Source of the DNA: Tanypteryx hageni
Taxonomy: Eukaryota; Arthropoda; Insecta; Odonata; Petaluridae
DNA: 64,000 bases
Direction: 5' to 3'
Assembly (NCBI GenBank): GCA_028673005.1
Contig: CM054117.1
Span: 1-64,000, forward strand
The first letter of the stretch is position 1. Each line of letters begins with the position of its first letter. Under the pieces are notes generated by a model. It saw only the letters and a program-made list of their open reading frames with translations. It searched no databases and was not told the origin of the DNA. The position numbers and the translations under genes are program-made. This document shows positions 1 through 13,100 of this stretch, piece by piece.

Positions 1-247
1 TCCTACTCTCTCCCTTCCCTCTCTCCCTTACCTCTCTCTCTCCCTTCCATCTCTCTCTCCCTATGGCTTCACTCTCACCCTCTTGCTCCTCTCTCCGTCC
101 TTCCTCTCTCTCGTCCCTTCTCTCGTCTCTCCTTCCTCTCTCTCTCTCCCTTCCTCTCTCTCCCTTCACCTCTCTCATCTTCCTTCTCTCCACGCTTATC
201 TATCTATCTCTCTATCCTCTTCCTCTCTCTCTCTCCCTTCCTCTCTC

Positions 248-320
248 TCTCTGGACCTTCTGGTCTAAATTTCGCCCGAATAAGACGATTATCTATCTTC
301 TCCTATCTATCTATCTATCG
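248..320 (+). repeat. Non-pyrimidine island, copy 1, followed by TATC microsatellite
   Basis: A mixed-base segment beginning 'ctggaccttctggtctaa' and followed by 'atttcgcccgaataa' and a (TATC)n run interrupts the CT satellite. Essentially the same segment recurs at 3934-4000, so it is a component of a very long-period unit or a duplicated insertion. No gene is seen in it. Confidence 0.8.
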
Positions 321-3300
321 CATTACTATCTATCTATCAGCTTAATTTATCTAACTTTCTCTCTCTCTCCCTTCCTCTCTCTCTCCCTCCTCTTTCTTTT
401 TATTCTCACTCCTCTCTTCCTCTCTTCCTCTTCCTATATCTCACTCTCTCCCTCTTCCTCTCTCTTCCTTCCTCTTCTCTTTCTCTCTACCTTTCTCTCC
501 CTATGCTTCACTCTCTCCCTCTTCCCCTCTCTCCCTTCCTCTCTCTCCCTTCCTCTCTCTCTTCCTTTCTCTCTCTCTCCCTTTCTCTCTCTCTCCCTTT
601 CTCTTTCTTTCCTCTCTCTCTCTCCCTTCCTCTCTCTCTCCCTTCCTCTCTCTCTCCCTTCCTCTCTCCCTTCCTCTCTTCCTCTCTCTCTCTCTCCCCT
701 ATACTTCACTCTCTCCCTCTCTCCTCTCTCTCGCTCCTCTTCCCCTCTCTCCCTTTCTCTCTCCCTTCCTCTCTCTCTCCCTTCCTCTCTCTCTCTTCCT
801 TTCTCTCTCCCTTCCTCTCTCTCTCTTCCTTTCCTCTCTCCCTTCTCTCTCTCTCTCCCTTCCTCTTCTCTCTCCTTCCTATCTCTCTCCCTCCTTTCTC
901 TCCCTTCCTCTCTCTCTCCCCTTCCTCTCTCTCTCCCTCCCTCTTCTTATTCCTCACTCTCTCTCTCTTCCTCTCTTCCTCTTCCTCTACTCTCTCTCCC
1001 TCTTCCTTTCTCTTCTTCCTCTCTCTCTTTCTCTTCATCTGTCTCTCTCCCTATGCTTCACTCTCTCTTCTCCCTCTCTCCCTTCTCTCTCTCTCCGTTC
1101 TCTCTCTCTCCCTTTCTCTCTCTCTCCTTCCTCTCTCTCTCCCTTCCTCTCTCTCTCCCTTCCTCTCTCCCTTCCTCTCTCTCCTTCCTCTCTCTCTCCT
1201 CTTCCTCTCTCTCTCCCTCTGCTTCCCCTCTCTCCCTCTTCCTCTCTCTCCCTCTTCCCCTCTCACCCTCTCTCTCTCCCTTCCTCTCTCTCCCTTCCTC
1301 TCTCTCTTCACCTTCCTCTCTCTCCCTTCCCCTCTCTCTTCTTCCTTTCTCTCTCCCTTCCTCTCTCTCTCTCCCTTTCTCTCTCTCTGTCCCTTCCTCT
1401 CTCTCTCCCTTCCTTTCTCTCTCTTCCTCTCTCTCTCCCTTCCTTTCTCTCCCTTCTCTCTCTCTCCCTTCCTCTCTCTCTCCCTCCCTCTTTTTATTCC
1501 TCACTCTCTCTCTTCCTCTCTTCCTCTTCCTATACTTCACTCTCTCCCTCTTCCTCTCTCTTCCTTCCTCTTCTCTATCTATTCATCACTGTCTCTCTCC
1601 CTATGCTTCTCTCTCTCCCTTCCTCTCTCTCTCTCCCTTCCTCTCTCTCTCCCTTCCTCTCTCTCTCCCTTCCTCTCTCTCTCCCTTCCTCTCTCACTTC
1701 CTCTCTCTCCCTTCCTCTCTCTCTCCCTCTCTCTCTCCCTTCCTCTCTCTCTTTATGCTTCACTCTCTCCCTCTTCCTCTCTCTCCTTTTCCGCTCTCAC
1801 CCTCTCTCTATCCCTTCCTCTCTCTCTCTCCCTTCCTCTCTCTCTCTCCCTTCCTCTCTCTCTCACCTTCCTCTCTCTCTCTCCCTTCCCTCTCTCTTCC
1901 TTTCTCTCTCCCTTCCTCTCTCTCTCTCCCTTCCTCTCTCTCTCCCTTCCCCTCTCTCTCTTCCTTTCTCTCTCCCTTCCTCTCTCTCTCTCCCATCCTC
2001 TCTCTCTCCTTCCTCTCTCTCTCCCTTCCTCTCTCTCTCCCTTCCTCTCTCTCTCCCTTCATCTCTCCCTTCCTCTCTCTCCCTTCCTCTCTCTCTCCCT
2101 TCCTCTCTCTCTCCATATGCTTCACTCTCTCCCTCTTCCTCTCTCCCTCTTCCCCTCTCACCCTCTCTCTCTCCTTCCTCTCTCTCTCCCTTCCTCTCTC
2201 TCTCTCTCCCTTCCCCTCTCTCTCTTCCTTTCTCTCTCTCTCTCTCCCTTCCCCTCTCTCTCTTCCTTTCTCTCTCTCTTCCTCTCTCTCTCCCTTCCCC
2301 TCTCTCTCTTCCTTTCTCTCTCTCCCTTCCTCTCTCTCTCTCTCTCTTCCTCTCTCTCTCCCTTCCTATCTCTCTCCCTTCCTTTCTCTCCCTTCCTCTC
2401 TCTCTCCCATTCCTCTCTCTCTCCCTCCCTCTTTTTATTCCTCACTCTCTCTCTCTTTCCTCTCTTCCTCTTCCTATACTTTACTCTCTCCCTCTTCCTC
2501 TCTTCCTTCCTCTTCTCTTTCTATTCATCACTGTCTCTCTCCCTATGCTTCACTCTCTCCCTCTTCCCTCTCTCCCTTCCTCTCTCTCTCTTCCTTTCTC
2601 TCTCTCTCCCTTTCTCTTTCTCTCCCTTCCTCTCTCTCTCCCTTCCTCTCTCTCTCCCTTCCTCTCTCCCTTCCTCTCATCTCCCTTCCTCTCTCTCTCC
2701 TTTCTCTCTCATCTCTCCCTATACTTCACTCTCTTCCTCTCTCTCCCTCTTCCCCTCTCTCCCTTTCTCTCTCCCTTCCTCTCTCTCTCCCTTCCTCTCT
2801 CTCTCCCTTCCTCTCTCTCTCCCTCCCTTCCTCTCTCTCTCCCTTCCTCTCTCTCTCCCTCCTTTCTCTCCCTTCCTCTCTCTCTCCCTTCCTCTCTCTC
2901 TCCCTCTCTCTTTTTATTCCTCACTCTCTCCCTCTTCCCCTCTCTCCCTTCCTCTCTCTCTTCCTTTCTTCTCTCTCCCTTTCTCTCTCGTCTCCTCCTC
3001 TCTCTCCTCCTCTCTCTTCCTCTCTCTCTCCCTATGCTTCACTCTCTCCCTCTTCCTCTCTCTCCCTCTTCCTCTCTCACCCTCTCTCTCTCCCTTCCTC
3101 TCTCTCTCTCCCTTCCCCTCTCTCTTCCTTTCTCTCTCCCTTCCTCTCTCTCTCTCCCTTCCTCTCTCTCTCCCTTCCTCTCTCTCTCCCTTCCTTTCTC
3201 TCCCTTCCTCTCTCTCTCCCTTCCTCTCTCTCTCCCTCTCTCTTTTTATTCCTCACTCTCTCTCTCTTCCTCTCTTCCTCTTCCTATACATCATTCTCTC

Positions 3301-3933
3301 CCTCTTCGCTCTCTCTTCCTTCCTCTTCTCTTTCTATTCATCACTGTCTCTCTCCCTATGCTTCACTCTCTCCCTCTTCCCCTCTCTCCCTTCTCTCTCT
3401 TCCTTTCTCTCTCTCTCCCTTTCTCTCTCTCTCCCTCCTCTCTCTCTCCCTTCCTCTCTCTCTCCCTTCCTCTCTCTCCCTTCCTCTCTCTCTCCCTTCC
3501 TCTCTCTCTCTCCCTATGCTTCACTCTCTCCCTCTTCCTCTCTCTTCCATCTTCCCCTCTCACCCTCTCTCTCTCTCCCTTCCCTTCTCTCTCTTCCTTT
3601 CTCTATCCCTTCCTCTCCCTCTCCCTTCCTCTCTCTCCCTTCCTCTCTCTCCCTTCCTCTCTCTCCCTTCCTCTCTCTCTCCCTCTCTCTCTCCCTTCCT
3701 CTCTCCCTTCCTCTCTCTCTCCCTTCCTCTCTCTCTCCCTATGCTTCACTCTCTCCCTCTTGCTCTCTCTCTCCTTCCTCTCTCTCCCTTCCTCTCTCTC
3801 CCCCTTCCTCTCTCTCTCCCTTCCTCTCTCTCTCTCCCTTCCTCTCTCTCCCTTCCCCTCTCTCTCTTCCTTTCTCACGATTATCTATCTATCTATCTAT
3901 CCTTTCCTCTCTCTCTCTCCCTTCCTCTCTCTC

Positions 3934-4000
3934 TCTGGACCTTCTGGTCTAAATTTCGCCCGAATAAAGACGATTATCTATCTATCTATCTATCTATCTC
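3934..4000 (+). repeat. Non-pyrimidine island, copy 2, followed by TATC microsatellite
   Basis: Second copy of the 'ctggaccttctggtctaa' island, again followed by a (TATC)n run. The 3.7-kb distance from copy 1 suggests duplication of a large satellite block rather than independent insertion. Confidence 0.8.
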
Positions 4001-6000
4001 TCCCTTCCTCTCTCCTCTCTCCCTTCCTTTCTCTCCCTTTCTCTCTCTCTCTCCTTCCTCTCTCTCTCCCTCCCTTTTTATTCCTCACTCTCTCTCTTCC
4101 TCTCTTCCTCTTCCCTATACTTCACTCTCTCCCTCTTCCTCTCTCTTCCTTCCTCTTCTCTTTCTCTCTCTTTCTCTCCCTATGCTTCACTCTCTCCCTC
4201 TTCCCCTCTCTCCCTTCCTCTCTCTCCCTTCCCTTCTCTCTCTCTTCCTTTCTCTCTCTCTCCCTTTCTCTCTCTCTCCCTTTCTCTTTCTTTCCCTTCC
4301 TCTCTCTCTCCCTTCCTCTCTCTCTCCCTTCCTCTCTCTCTCTCCCTTCCTCTCTCCCTTCCTCTCTCTCCCTTCTCTCTCTCTCTCTCCCTATACTTCA
4401 CTCTCTCTCCTCTTCCTCTCTCTCCCTCTTCCCCTCTCTCCCTTTCTCTCTCCCTTCCTCTCTCTCTCCCTTCCTCTCTCTCTCCCTTCCTCTCTCTCTC
4501 CCTTCCCCTCTCTCTCTTCCTTTCTCTCTCCCTTCCCTCTCTCTCTCTCCCCTCTCCTCTCTCTCTCCCTTCCTATCTCTCTCCCTTCCTTTCTCTCCCT
4601 TCCTCTCTCTCTCCCTTCCTCTCTCTCTCCCTCCCTCTTTTTATTCCTCACTCTCTCTCTCTTCCTCTCTTCCTCTTCCTATACTTTACTCTCTTCCTCT
4701 CTTCCTTCCTCTTCTCTTTCTATTCATCACTGTCTCTCTCCCTATGTCTTCACTCTCTCCCCTCTTTCCCCTCTCTCCCTTCCTCTCTCTCTTCCTTTCT
4801 CTCTCTCTCCTTTCTCTTTCTCTCCCTTCCTCTCTCTCTCCCTTCCTCTCTCTCTCCCTTCCTCTGTCCCTTCCTATCTCTCCCTTCCTCTCTCTCTCCC
4901 TTCCTCTCTCTCTCTCCCTATACTTCACTCTCTTCCTCTCTCTCCCTCTTCCCCTCTCTCCCTTCTCTCTCTCCCTTCCTCTCTCTCTCCCTTCCTCTCT
5001 CTCTCCCTTCCTCTCTCTCCCTCCCTTCCTCTCTCTCTCCCTTCCTCTCTCTCTCCCTTCCTTTCTCTCCCTTCCTCTCTCTCTCCCTTCCTCTCTCTCT
5101 CTCCCTCCCTCTTTTTATTCCTCACTCTCTCTCTTCCTCTCTTCCTCATCCTATACTTCACTCTCTCCCTCTTCCTCTTTCTTCCTTCCTCTTCTTTCTA
5201 TTCATCACTGTCTCTCTCCCTATGCTTCACTCTCTCCCTCTTCCCCCCTCTCCCTTCCTCTCTCTCTTCCTTTCTCTCTCTCCCTTCCTCTCTCTCTCCC
5301 TTCCTCTCCCTCTTCCCCTCTCTCCCTTCCTCTCTCTCTCCCTTCCTCTCTCTCTCTCCCTTCCTCTCTCTCCCTTCCTCTCTCTTTCCCTTCCTCTCTC
5401 TCTCCCTTCCTCTCTCTCTCTTCCTTTCTCTCTCCCTTCCTCTCTCTCTTCCTTCCTCCCTCTCTCCCTTCCTCTCTCTCTCTCTCCCTTCCTCTCTCTC
5501 CCTTCCTCTCTCTCTCCCTTCCTCTCTCTCTTCCTTTCTCTCTCCCTTCCTCTCTCTCTCCCATCCTCTCGTCTCTCCCTCTTCCTTCCCCTCTCTCCCT
5601 CTTCCTTCCCCTCTCTCCTCTTCCTCTCTCTCTCCCTTCCTCTCTCTCTCTCCCTTCCTCTCTCTCCCTCTTCCCCTTTCCCTCCCTATGCTTCACTCTC
5701 TCCCTCTTCCTTCCTCTCTCTTCCCCGATCTATTCATTCTTCATTCTCTCCCTCCTTCCCTATCTGTTCCTCTTTCTATTCATCGCTCTCTCTCTCTATT
5801 CATCTCCCTCCATATATTTCTCTCTCTCTCTCTCTCCCTCTCTTACCTCTCACTCCCCCATTCCTCTTCACTCCCTTTCTCTTCCCTCTCTCTCTCTCCC
5901 TCTCTTCCTTTTTTCTCTTCCTTCCTCTCTCTTTCCTGTTCCTTTATCTCTCTCTTCCTTTCTATCTCTTTCATTTCAACTTATGCCAACTTTCCATTGA

Positions 6001-7180
6001 CACATTGCATTACGAGAATAGTTTCTACCCGTCCACTCTTTCCCTCTTGTCCGTGGACAATAAACCTTTTTCGTTTCAAGAAACATTCGTAAAACTGTTT
6101 TCGAATTAGATAGATCTTATCAATGGAGATGTTTGCCCCCCCCCCCCACCCTCTCCAGTTTTGATTTTTTCCAGTAGTTCACAGATTGTCCGCCAGGTGG
6201 CTTCAAATTCGGTAAGGTTCGAAGCTTTGAAATGGCATTTCTCTCTCTCTCTATCTCTCTTTCGCACTCACCTTGACTTTCCCTCTCTCTCACACACACA
6301 CACCACACACTTATATCCCACAAAAGGTTGCCATCTTATGAGTAGTTGATTCCGGGAGATTTCCTTCTCATGAATAGCAAATCCTGCAGAATCCGGGAGA
6401 ATTTTCTCTAGGTCGAAAAAACAATGAAGGTGAGCAATTAACCTGGTTTTATTTACTCATTACAATCCTATAATGATTAATTAATCTTTATTTTATTGTT
6501 AAAGTTAGAGTTGCCATCTTTATATATTATATTATGCATATATTATATTTATACATTAAGTATCGCTTCGTTGGAATCAAAGGAAATGTTTCTACCAAAA
6601 TCTCAAGCTTAATATAAGGTAAATAGACTAGCAAAGCTGAACATTACTTAATAGCGAAGATTCTGGGCTCCCGGACAAGTTCCACCAGATTCCGGAAAGA
6701 TGTATCAGAGAGAGGTGGCAAGCCTGTATCCCACCCTACCCCCATCTATCGACAGATCGTTCAACTTCCCCCTCGTAATTAAAATGTTCCTCGCTCCACC
6801 TCATCCGTTTCCTGGCCAACCCGACCCGGCCGACCGTCCATTAACGTCGTTTCGGGACAGTGCGTGTTTCCTTGGCGATGACTTCACTGCCGTTGGAGAA
6901 TGTAATGGGGGTTGGGGCAGGGGGCTTTATGTTTATGTCTTATGTTTTTTTTACGCTCCTCTTTTTGGCCGGGCGTGGCGTGGAGCGTGACTTAACGGTA
7001 TTTGGAGTCGCTTTCGTGAATTCGGCAGTTCATTAAAGAAGGAGGTGGAATTTATTCCGAAGCTGAAGTTGTTCCTAGTATTCTCTGTACTGAAGGTCCT
7101 TTAAATAGCTGCATCTTATTGTTCGTTAGCATTAAAGCCTGTAAATATTACGGGAAGGATTATATTATTCATTACTAGCA
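6001..7180. other. Non-coding stretch after the satellite
   Basis: Contains a poly-C run near 6137-6147, a short (CT)n/(CA)n patch at 6238-6310, and AT-rich DNA. 'ttgccatct' near 6328 and an imperfect inverted counterpart 'ggtggcaag' near 6714 could be the ends of a decayed foldback element, but the match is too weak to call. No gene is recognised. Confidence 0.5.
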
Positions 7181-8660
7181 GATGTACCCGGCGTCGCCTG
7201 GGATATTAAATTGGCGGTATTTATTTTGTCGAAGGTTAATTAAAATATCACAACTGAAAAAGGATTCCGAGAACGAAATAAAACACAGATACCGGAGGCT
7301 GTCTGAAAATAATCTAAAATAGTAATATATCATCTTAACTTTACCTTTCGTTTATAATACTTCCCTGTGAACAATTTTTTGTTGTTTTTCCTCCAGGTGC
7401 TAGGATGGTTAAGTTGCGTGGGCTGAAATATAAAATAAAAACCTAACCTGGATTTATTCCTCTACTTGGGCACGAATGTAACACTCAAAAGGACTGGTGC
7501 GCTCTTAGGGGGTTACCATTTTTTCCGGCTGCAATACAAACGGGTGAACCAATCTTACCTGCAACAATTAATTAAGTTGCAATCTATTACGTTTGACGTT
7601 GCTACAACAATGATTTTGATGCTTCATAACCAGCACGAAGCGAATAACGTAATTCTTTCGTCTATTCGAAGGCTTAATAGGCGCTAATTGAATCGGAGGC
7701 AACAATGCCTTGACAAACAACACCCGGAAAGAATGCGGAAAAGCCATGAAATTTCGAAAAGAAATGCGCGTTTCTGACAATTTCCTCCGTATAACATCTA
7801 AACATCGCAAGAATGAGATATTTTATAGTTTTAGCCGTCGAATAAAGCAAAAAGTGGAGAAAATCGGTCGATATTTAGGTATTTTGATGAATGAAAGAAA
7901 AAAATCTTGCACCTTGAAAAATCGAAAATACCGTGCAAAACCTATGGGAACATATAATCGTCTCCCGGTGTCGAATCCGGGACTTTTGTCGGGATGTTTG
8001 ATTTTTATAGAGACCACCTCATGGGGGTTTAACGATTGTGAAAATTTCAGCTCGTTAGGCTTTGTAAATCCGAGGATATTAAGCAAGGAATATTTTAAGG
8101 AAACGGCAGACTCCCAGCCAGCGCAGGACGAGTTTTATATAGATGGAGATTTCACTTAAAAAATCTCGTAAGGAGACAACAATGGGGTCTCTTATTTCGA
8201 CAATGGCACGGTTGTCGGGGCAAATCCTCACGAAACTGATAAATCTTGCCAAAATAATAAGTCATTTAAACGTTGAATCCGGGCGTCAATGACGTCAATC
8301 GACGATAAAAATAAGAAACTTTGTTTATTTTCCTTTAAAGCACTCCCATTGTGAAAATCGAGGGTCGAATTTTCTATGAATGAAAGCTTAAACTTCGCTT
8401 TATTTATTTTTACGGGTTATCTTAAGGGGATGTGGAAATTATGTACCGGAGTCGAACCTGGGTCTTATTTTTAGGAATCTATTCAGTAAACTGCTTTTGC
8501 TGTAAGAATAAAACGTCCCTGCCAAATTTCAGACCTTCTACCTACTCGGGAAGTGTCTTAAAAACAGCATTGCAGTCGGTCGTAAAAAGTCCAATTAATA
8601 ATAAATATTTTAAGAAACTGCGAGAATATTTTAGACTTTAAATAGAACAGAAATAAACTC
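7180..8660. repeat. Degenerate dispersed repeats with tRNA B-box-like core
   Basis: The stretch begins with 'agatgtacccggcgtcgcc'. It contains two reverse-strand B-box-like motifs, 'gtgtcgaatccgggac' near 7968 and 'gagtcgaacctgggtc' near 8449. Part of it (about 8176-8400, including 'gacaacaatggggtctc' and 'catttaaacgttgaatcc') is repeated at 19318-19500, and the 'gtgttatctta..ggaaat' core is repeated near 13950, 18619 and 20350. This looks like an old multi-copy non-autonomous family. Open frames of 60-150 codons here have no recognisable domain and are not called. Confidence 0.6.
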
Positions 8661-10780
8661 AAACCATAGCCTTCTGATATTGGATATAGCCACACAAAGC
8701 TCCAACAATTAAGAAAAGAAAAGGGGCGTTGCTAAGACGCAAGGACCAGTACCCCTACGGAAAGACTGGAAACTTAATGCTATAAAACGATTCCCAGGTT
8801 TTCCATAGAAGGCGACAATCGATGGGTCAACGGAAAAATTTGGAACTACGTGTTAACGAAGGCTAGCGTGACGTCATCACTGGATGTCCGTCGTCACCCC
8901 CTTCCCCTCCCGTTTTAATACGATAATCGTAGCAAATATAAATTTCACGGACAGAAGAAATGGACTTAAATGAAAGAATTGCATACAAGAAATCAAATTT
9001 ATTACCGTGTATCACACATTGCGAGAGTACGAAGTCATTATCAAATTGCGAAACAGTGAGGTATTTGTACATAAATATTATACAATAAAGATATAAAAAT
9101 GAATTATTGTAACAGAATTTTATAACTTCAATACCTTTTATGCATGAAAACGCATTTAAAGGAAATTTACGTGGACGACGAAAAACGTCAAACTTCGTGG
9201 ATCAAGCAAAAATCTGTTTGTAAAGTGATTTCTTCGGCCCTGGAACACATTCTCTTTCTGTTCCACCTGTAAGAATAACGAAAATGAATTTCCAAGAATG
9301 TCAATCATGAAACCTGCCAAACCTAATGAAATTGATGCAGGAGGCAATGGGCATGCTTCAAATGTTGCAATAAATGTCAAATAAGGCAAATGCGCTTACG
9401 GACCATTGCGGTCCATAAACAATGTTTCTATGAAGATCACATTACCATTTGTAAAATTAAACACATCACATTGCACTAGAAAATGTCCACTTTATCTATA
9501 ATTTATTCCAAGCACAGTTGTATTTGCTGACGTTTAGGCGTTCGCAGCAGTTAACAGTTAGGCCATTTAAGATCTATATGTATTCATCGAATAACAAGGG
9601 AAACTTTTGTTATGGAAATTTAAATTTCTCGATCGAAAAATATATATGTATTTATAAATACGTTTTGAAACAAAGAATTATCTTAAAGTCTAGGATTATA
9701 AACAAATGCATAATGAGAAACAAGAAATAATCAAGTTAACAATTTCTGTAAATTCAAAATATTTCAAATTAAAACAATGAGACATCGCTATGGTACACTT
9801 ATTTCATTCTATTACATGCACAATTCTATCCCCTGGCGCCTATGCTGCAGTTTAACTTCCAAAGAACTCGCTACAATCTACTGATGACCGCGAGAAATTT
9901 TAAACAGAAATTCCAGTTACTCAATCTGAAATTACGGCTTGTTTTGTGAACCGACACGGACCATATTCACGGCCAGGGCAATGGATGACACAGCTAGGTG
10001 AAGTAAGCGAGGCTTAACACCTGAAAATGAGAAACATTTCCTCTCAAAATGCTTCTCGCACACAAACAAACGAGAGAAATTTCTTTCCTTCCTTCCTAGG
10101 AGATCTATCCATTGCAGGTATCTGTTAAGAAAATATAAAAGCATTCTCACAAAACGCATTCACACAACAGTTCGTAGAACTAGTCCGTTGGAATTATTTT
10201 TTCGAAAATATATGATATTTTTAAGACTTACCACTTGATTGGAGATCAGAACAAATTCATTCCGTCACGTTTTCTTAAACAGTGATGAATGCATATCTAG
10301 TATATATCTACTTGACAAAATCAGAGTAACTGTCAACACCTCAATAAGCAATGTATAACTTATATCAAGCAAAATGGCCGCTGTTCCGCTATGATAAACA
10401 AGGAACGTCTGGCGCTGTGGTAGAGAGAGAAATAGAGGGAAAAGAGAGAGAAATAGAGGGAAGAGAGTGAGCTGGCTGCAACTGCAGCGCATTTAATGGA
10501 CCCCGTATAATCATAGTGAACTACGTGTAAAAGCTGGGAATCCATTCTCCCATAAGAGTTTCATACCCCTGCTAAGACGTAACTAAGCGTCAATTGATAA
10601 CAATAGTCGTCGGTAGGTGGCGGCAGCTAAGAATATAAGATATCTCTTAAACAATGCATTATATGGGAAAATGTTTTAAACACAGGTTGTAGAAAATTGT
10701 TTCCTGCAAACTTTATTCCAATACATTTATACATTTATCAAATATTAAAGCAAATATTTCAAAATAACGGATAAGAGACA
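8660..10780. other. AT-rich DNA with no recognised gene
   Basis: No coding motif, RNA gene or clear repeat terminus was recognised. A short purine tract (agagagagaaatagaggg, twice) lies at 10422-10466. Confidence 0.5.
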
Positions 10781-11110
10781 ATAGTAAACACCCACTTCCG
10801 GTTGACAGATTTTTACCAAAAGCTAAGTAGTTCTTGTGACCTTTATAAAAATGTTGAATATAAAAATTTCGCGCTGACCCGATTAATAGTTTTTGAGTTA
10901 GAGCACCCACAAAAAACTATCACACACACACACACATCATCATCAAGAAAATGGTCAAAAAGTGTTCAGGGGACCTCAAAACGTGTATGTCCGTTGAAAT
11001 CTCGATTTTTTTTCATGAAAACAATACTTTCCCCTATACTACGTATGTGGAGAAAATAAAAAAATAGAGACAAGGAAAAGCCTTGCACATCGAGACTGTA
11101 CCGAATCGAA
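10780..11110. repeat. Dispersed repeat related in inverted orientation to 19580-19700
   Basis: The segment with 'aaaaagtgttcaggggac', 'aaaacgtgtatgtcc' and 'acaatactttccc' matches the reverse complement of 19580-19700. A CA microsatellite followed by CATCATCATC lies at 10920-10946. Copies in opposite orientation indicate a mobile origin. Family unknown. Confidence 0.55.
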
Positions 11111-11308
11111 TGGCGGAAAAACTAAGTCTATAGCTGCTTTCTTTTAGGATTCAGCGCGTGTGACGTACAAACAGACGGACCTTCGCAAGAATGCGTGCAA
11201 GGAAAGACAATGCCGAATCGATCTTCGAAAAAACGAAGCATCGATTTGCGTCCGTTTGGTAGTTATAGCGTGCGACAGACAGACGGGCAAACCCAACCCA
11301 TAAGCTCA

Positions 11309-13100
11309 TTAACCCCTCAAGCCCGGAGGAGATTCATTAAATCCCACCCGTACGGCCGGATGAGGTTTTTAAATTTTCACGATTGCGTCGCAAAAACGTT
11401 CGAAAATATTAAAATAATCATAACTTTAGAAGTTTTCTCTTGATTTTTCTGAATTTTTTTTGTAGATTTACGAAAAACATGAAATTTGTAAATATCTATT
11501 TTGCGTATAATATTTTACATACAAAGATTGTTGGAGTAGAAGAGAATGTACACCAATCGCTAATTTTCCGGCGCGCGTTAGCGCTTTGTATATAACATTC
11601 AGCACCGGAAAATCTATAGAAGATATTGATGTGCAATCTTAATAAAAAATAGCTTAAATTAGTAACTATTTCATTCTGCAAGTCTACCCATCTAAACCAA
11701 TTAGGTAAAAAATTTCACGAATCGCAACTTTTTCATGTCTTGGCTGGAAATTTTTAGGTAAATGTAGTATTATTGATTTATTAAAAGATGATTTATTTAT
11801 AATATAAACGTTTTAGTTATAGAGTCATCATTCTTTGTCATTACAGAAGTCACATAGAAGAAATGGTTGCATTTCGTTCATTGGAAAGGGAGATATGACG
11901 TTCTATAAAACACGGAAAACTTTAGCTAATAGGTCCTTCCCAAATATTTTCAGAAAATTTGCACGTGCGTAATTGGATTCAGCAAGAAATGCCTTATAGC
12001 TTAGTAAACACTTCTAGTAATCTATTGTGTAAATATATGGAAGAGCTTTTCGTGATTTTTAGCTGGCGTGTCCTCTTCTTGCCTACTCGCTTCATCGCTG
12101 CTTTGGCCCTGCTAGCACAACAGCGAAGCACTTATCTGAAGAGGAAAACAGACCTCGTCTTCTTTCAAATGTCAAAGAAAAGGAACCCAATTTGGTGGGT
12201 TCCCTTTCCTCAGGTATTTATGGGTCAACTTGAGAAACCGAAAATCCGTAGGTCCGTGGTAAAAACTAATATTCTATCACAAAACTAAACGTATATTATA
12301 TGTAAACAAATACTTACAAATAGATATACTCAATTCCCCGCAATTTTCGTCGAGATTAAAATAAAATTCTAAAGGTCTTTAACATTATATGACAGATATT
12401 ATCCTTCTCAAAAAAAGCCTCTCTTTGAGGCGTGGCACTAAATTATCGGAAGAGTATCGGCCTTGGATTTTGAAATCAGCTGTTTTGACGTTGACGCTCT
12501 CCTATGAAGCGATGAACGAAGGATCGCGCGGTAATGGAAGGGAATGTTTACAGAAATGTATTTACTCGACCTAATTCCATTGTTCATCAATTGCATTGTA
12601 AACATTTGTAATAAGCTGTGCATAGACAGACATAAGATGTTTTCCTTTCTTTCTTTACATACCGACGAACACCTTTGTCGCATGAAATAAGCCAAATGTC
12701 TCCACCAGGAAAAAAGAGGAGAAAAAACGTGCTCGCATTTGAAATGATACACAGTTCCTACATTGCATTTCAAACACCAAGGAAAGGTTCCTTGCTCCAT
12801 TGAAAAGCGACTTTTATACGGAGAAACACCATCATATCATAGCAACATTGAAAATTCTATCGCAAAATTCAACGTTGATTATATATTTTATAATAGAGAA
12901 AAAAATACAGGACAAACATAGATAGGAAGTACAAAGCTTACTCTTTCAATATATATGTAGGTTATTTAGATTTAAAGAAGTCTCTAGCGTCAAAAGATAA
13001 AATAAATTAGGGCTGCCGCAGGACGCAATAGTACTCCTGACGGCCGATTAGACAGTTTTTGCAGGACGTAATAGTACGCCTGACGGCGTTGAGGGGTTAA
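11309..13100. mobile_element. Candidate piggyBac-like non-autonomous element with TTAA ends
   Basis: The left end reads TTAA followed by CCCCTCAAG. The right end reads CTTGAGGGG-like (cgttgagggg) followed by TTAA, so both termini give TTAA plus CCCCTCAA when read inward. TTAA target duplication with CCC-initial inverted repeats is the piggyBac signature. The right subterminal region carries two direct copies of 'aggacg.aatagtac.cctgacggc' (13019-13090). No transposase is present between the ends, so any element is non-autonomous. The inverted repeat is short, and a chance pairing over 1.8 kb cannot be excluded. Confidence 0.45.

Larger units (their letters stand above)
1..6000. repeat. 6-kb polypyrimidine (CT-rich) satellite with higher-order structure
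   Basis: About 6 kb of nearly pure pyrimidine on the + strand, built from short units such as CTCTCTCTCCCTTCCT. It is not a plain microsatellite. A longer block with 'tttttattcctcac', 'cctatacttcactc', 'ctattcatcactg' and 'ccctatgcttcactc' in that order recurs near 940-1060, 1490-1600, 2430-2550, 3240-3365, 4075-4190, 4640-4745 and 5110-5225, giving a higher-order repeat of several hundred bases. The tract is open in several frames on both strands (Ser/Leu/Pro-rich on +, Arg/Glu/Lys-rich on -) only because of its composition, and no protein is called. It decays into ordinary sequence from about 5700 to 6000. Confidence 0.95.

Noticed and set aside
434..5696. Many Arg/Glu/Lys/Gly-rich minus-strand frames
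   Set aside because: Reverse complement of the same satellite (GAGAGA codons). Composition artefacts.
63..6092. A 2009-codon open frame of Ser/Leu/Pro repeats on the + strand
   Set aside because: It follows entirely from CT-rich repeat composition. Other frames and the opposite strand are equally open, and no domain, splice signal or codon bias supports a protein.
7710..8159. 150-codon open frame
   Set aside because: Lies in a degenerate dispersed repeat, with no domain and overlapping open frames on the other strand.
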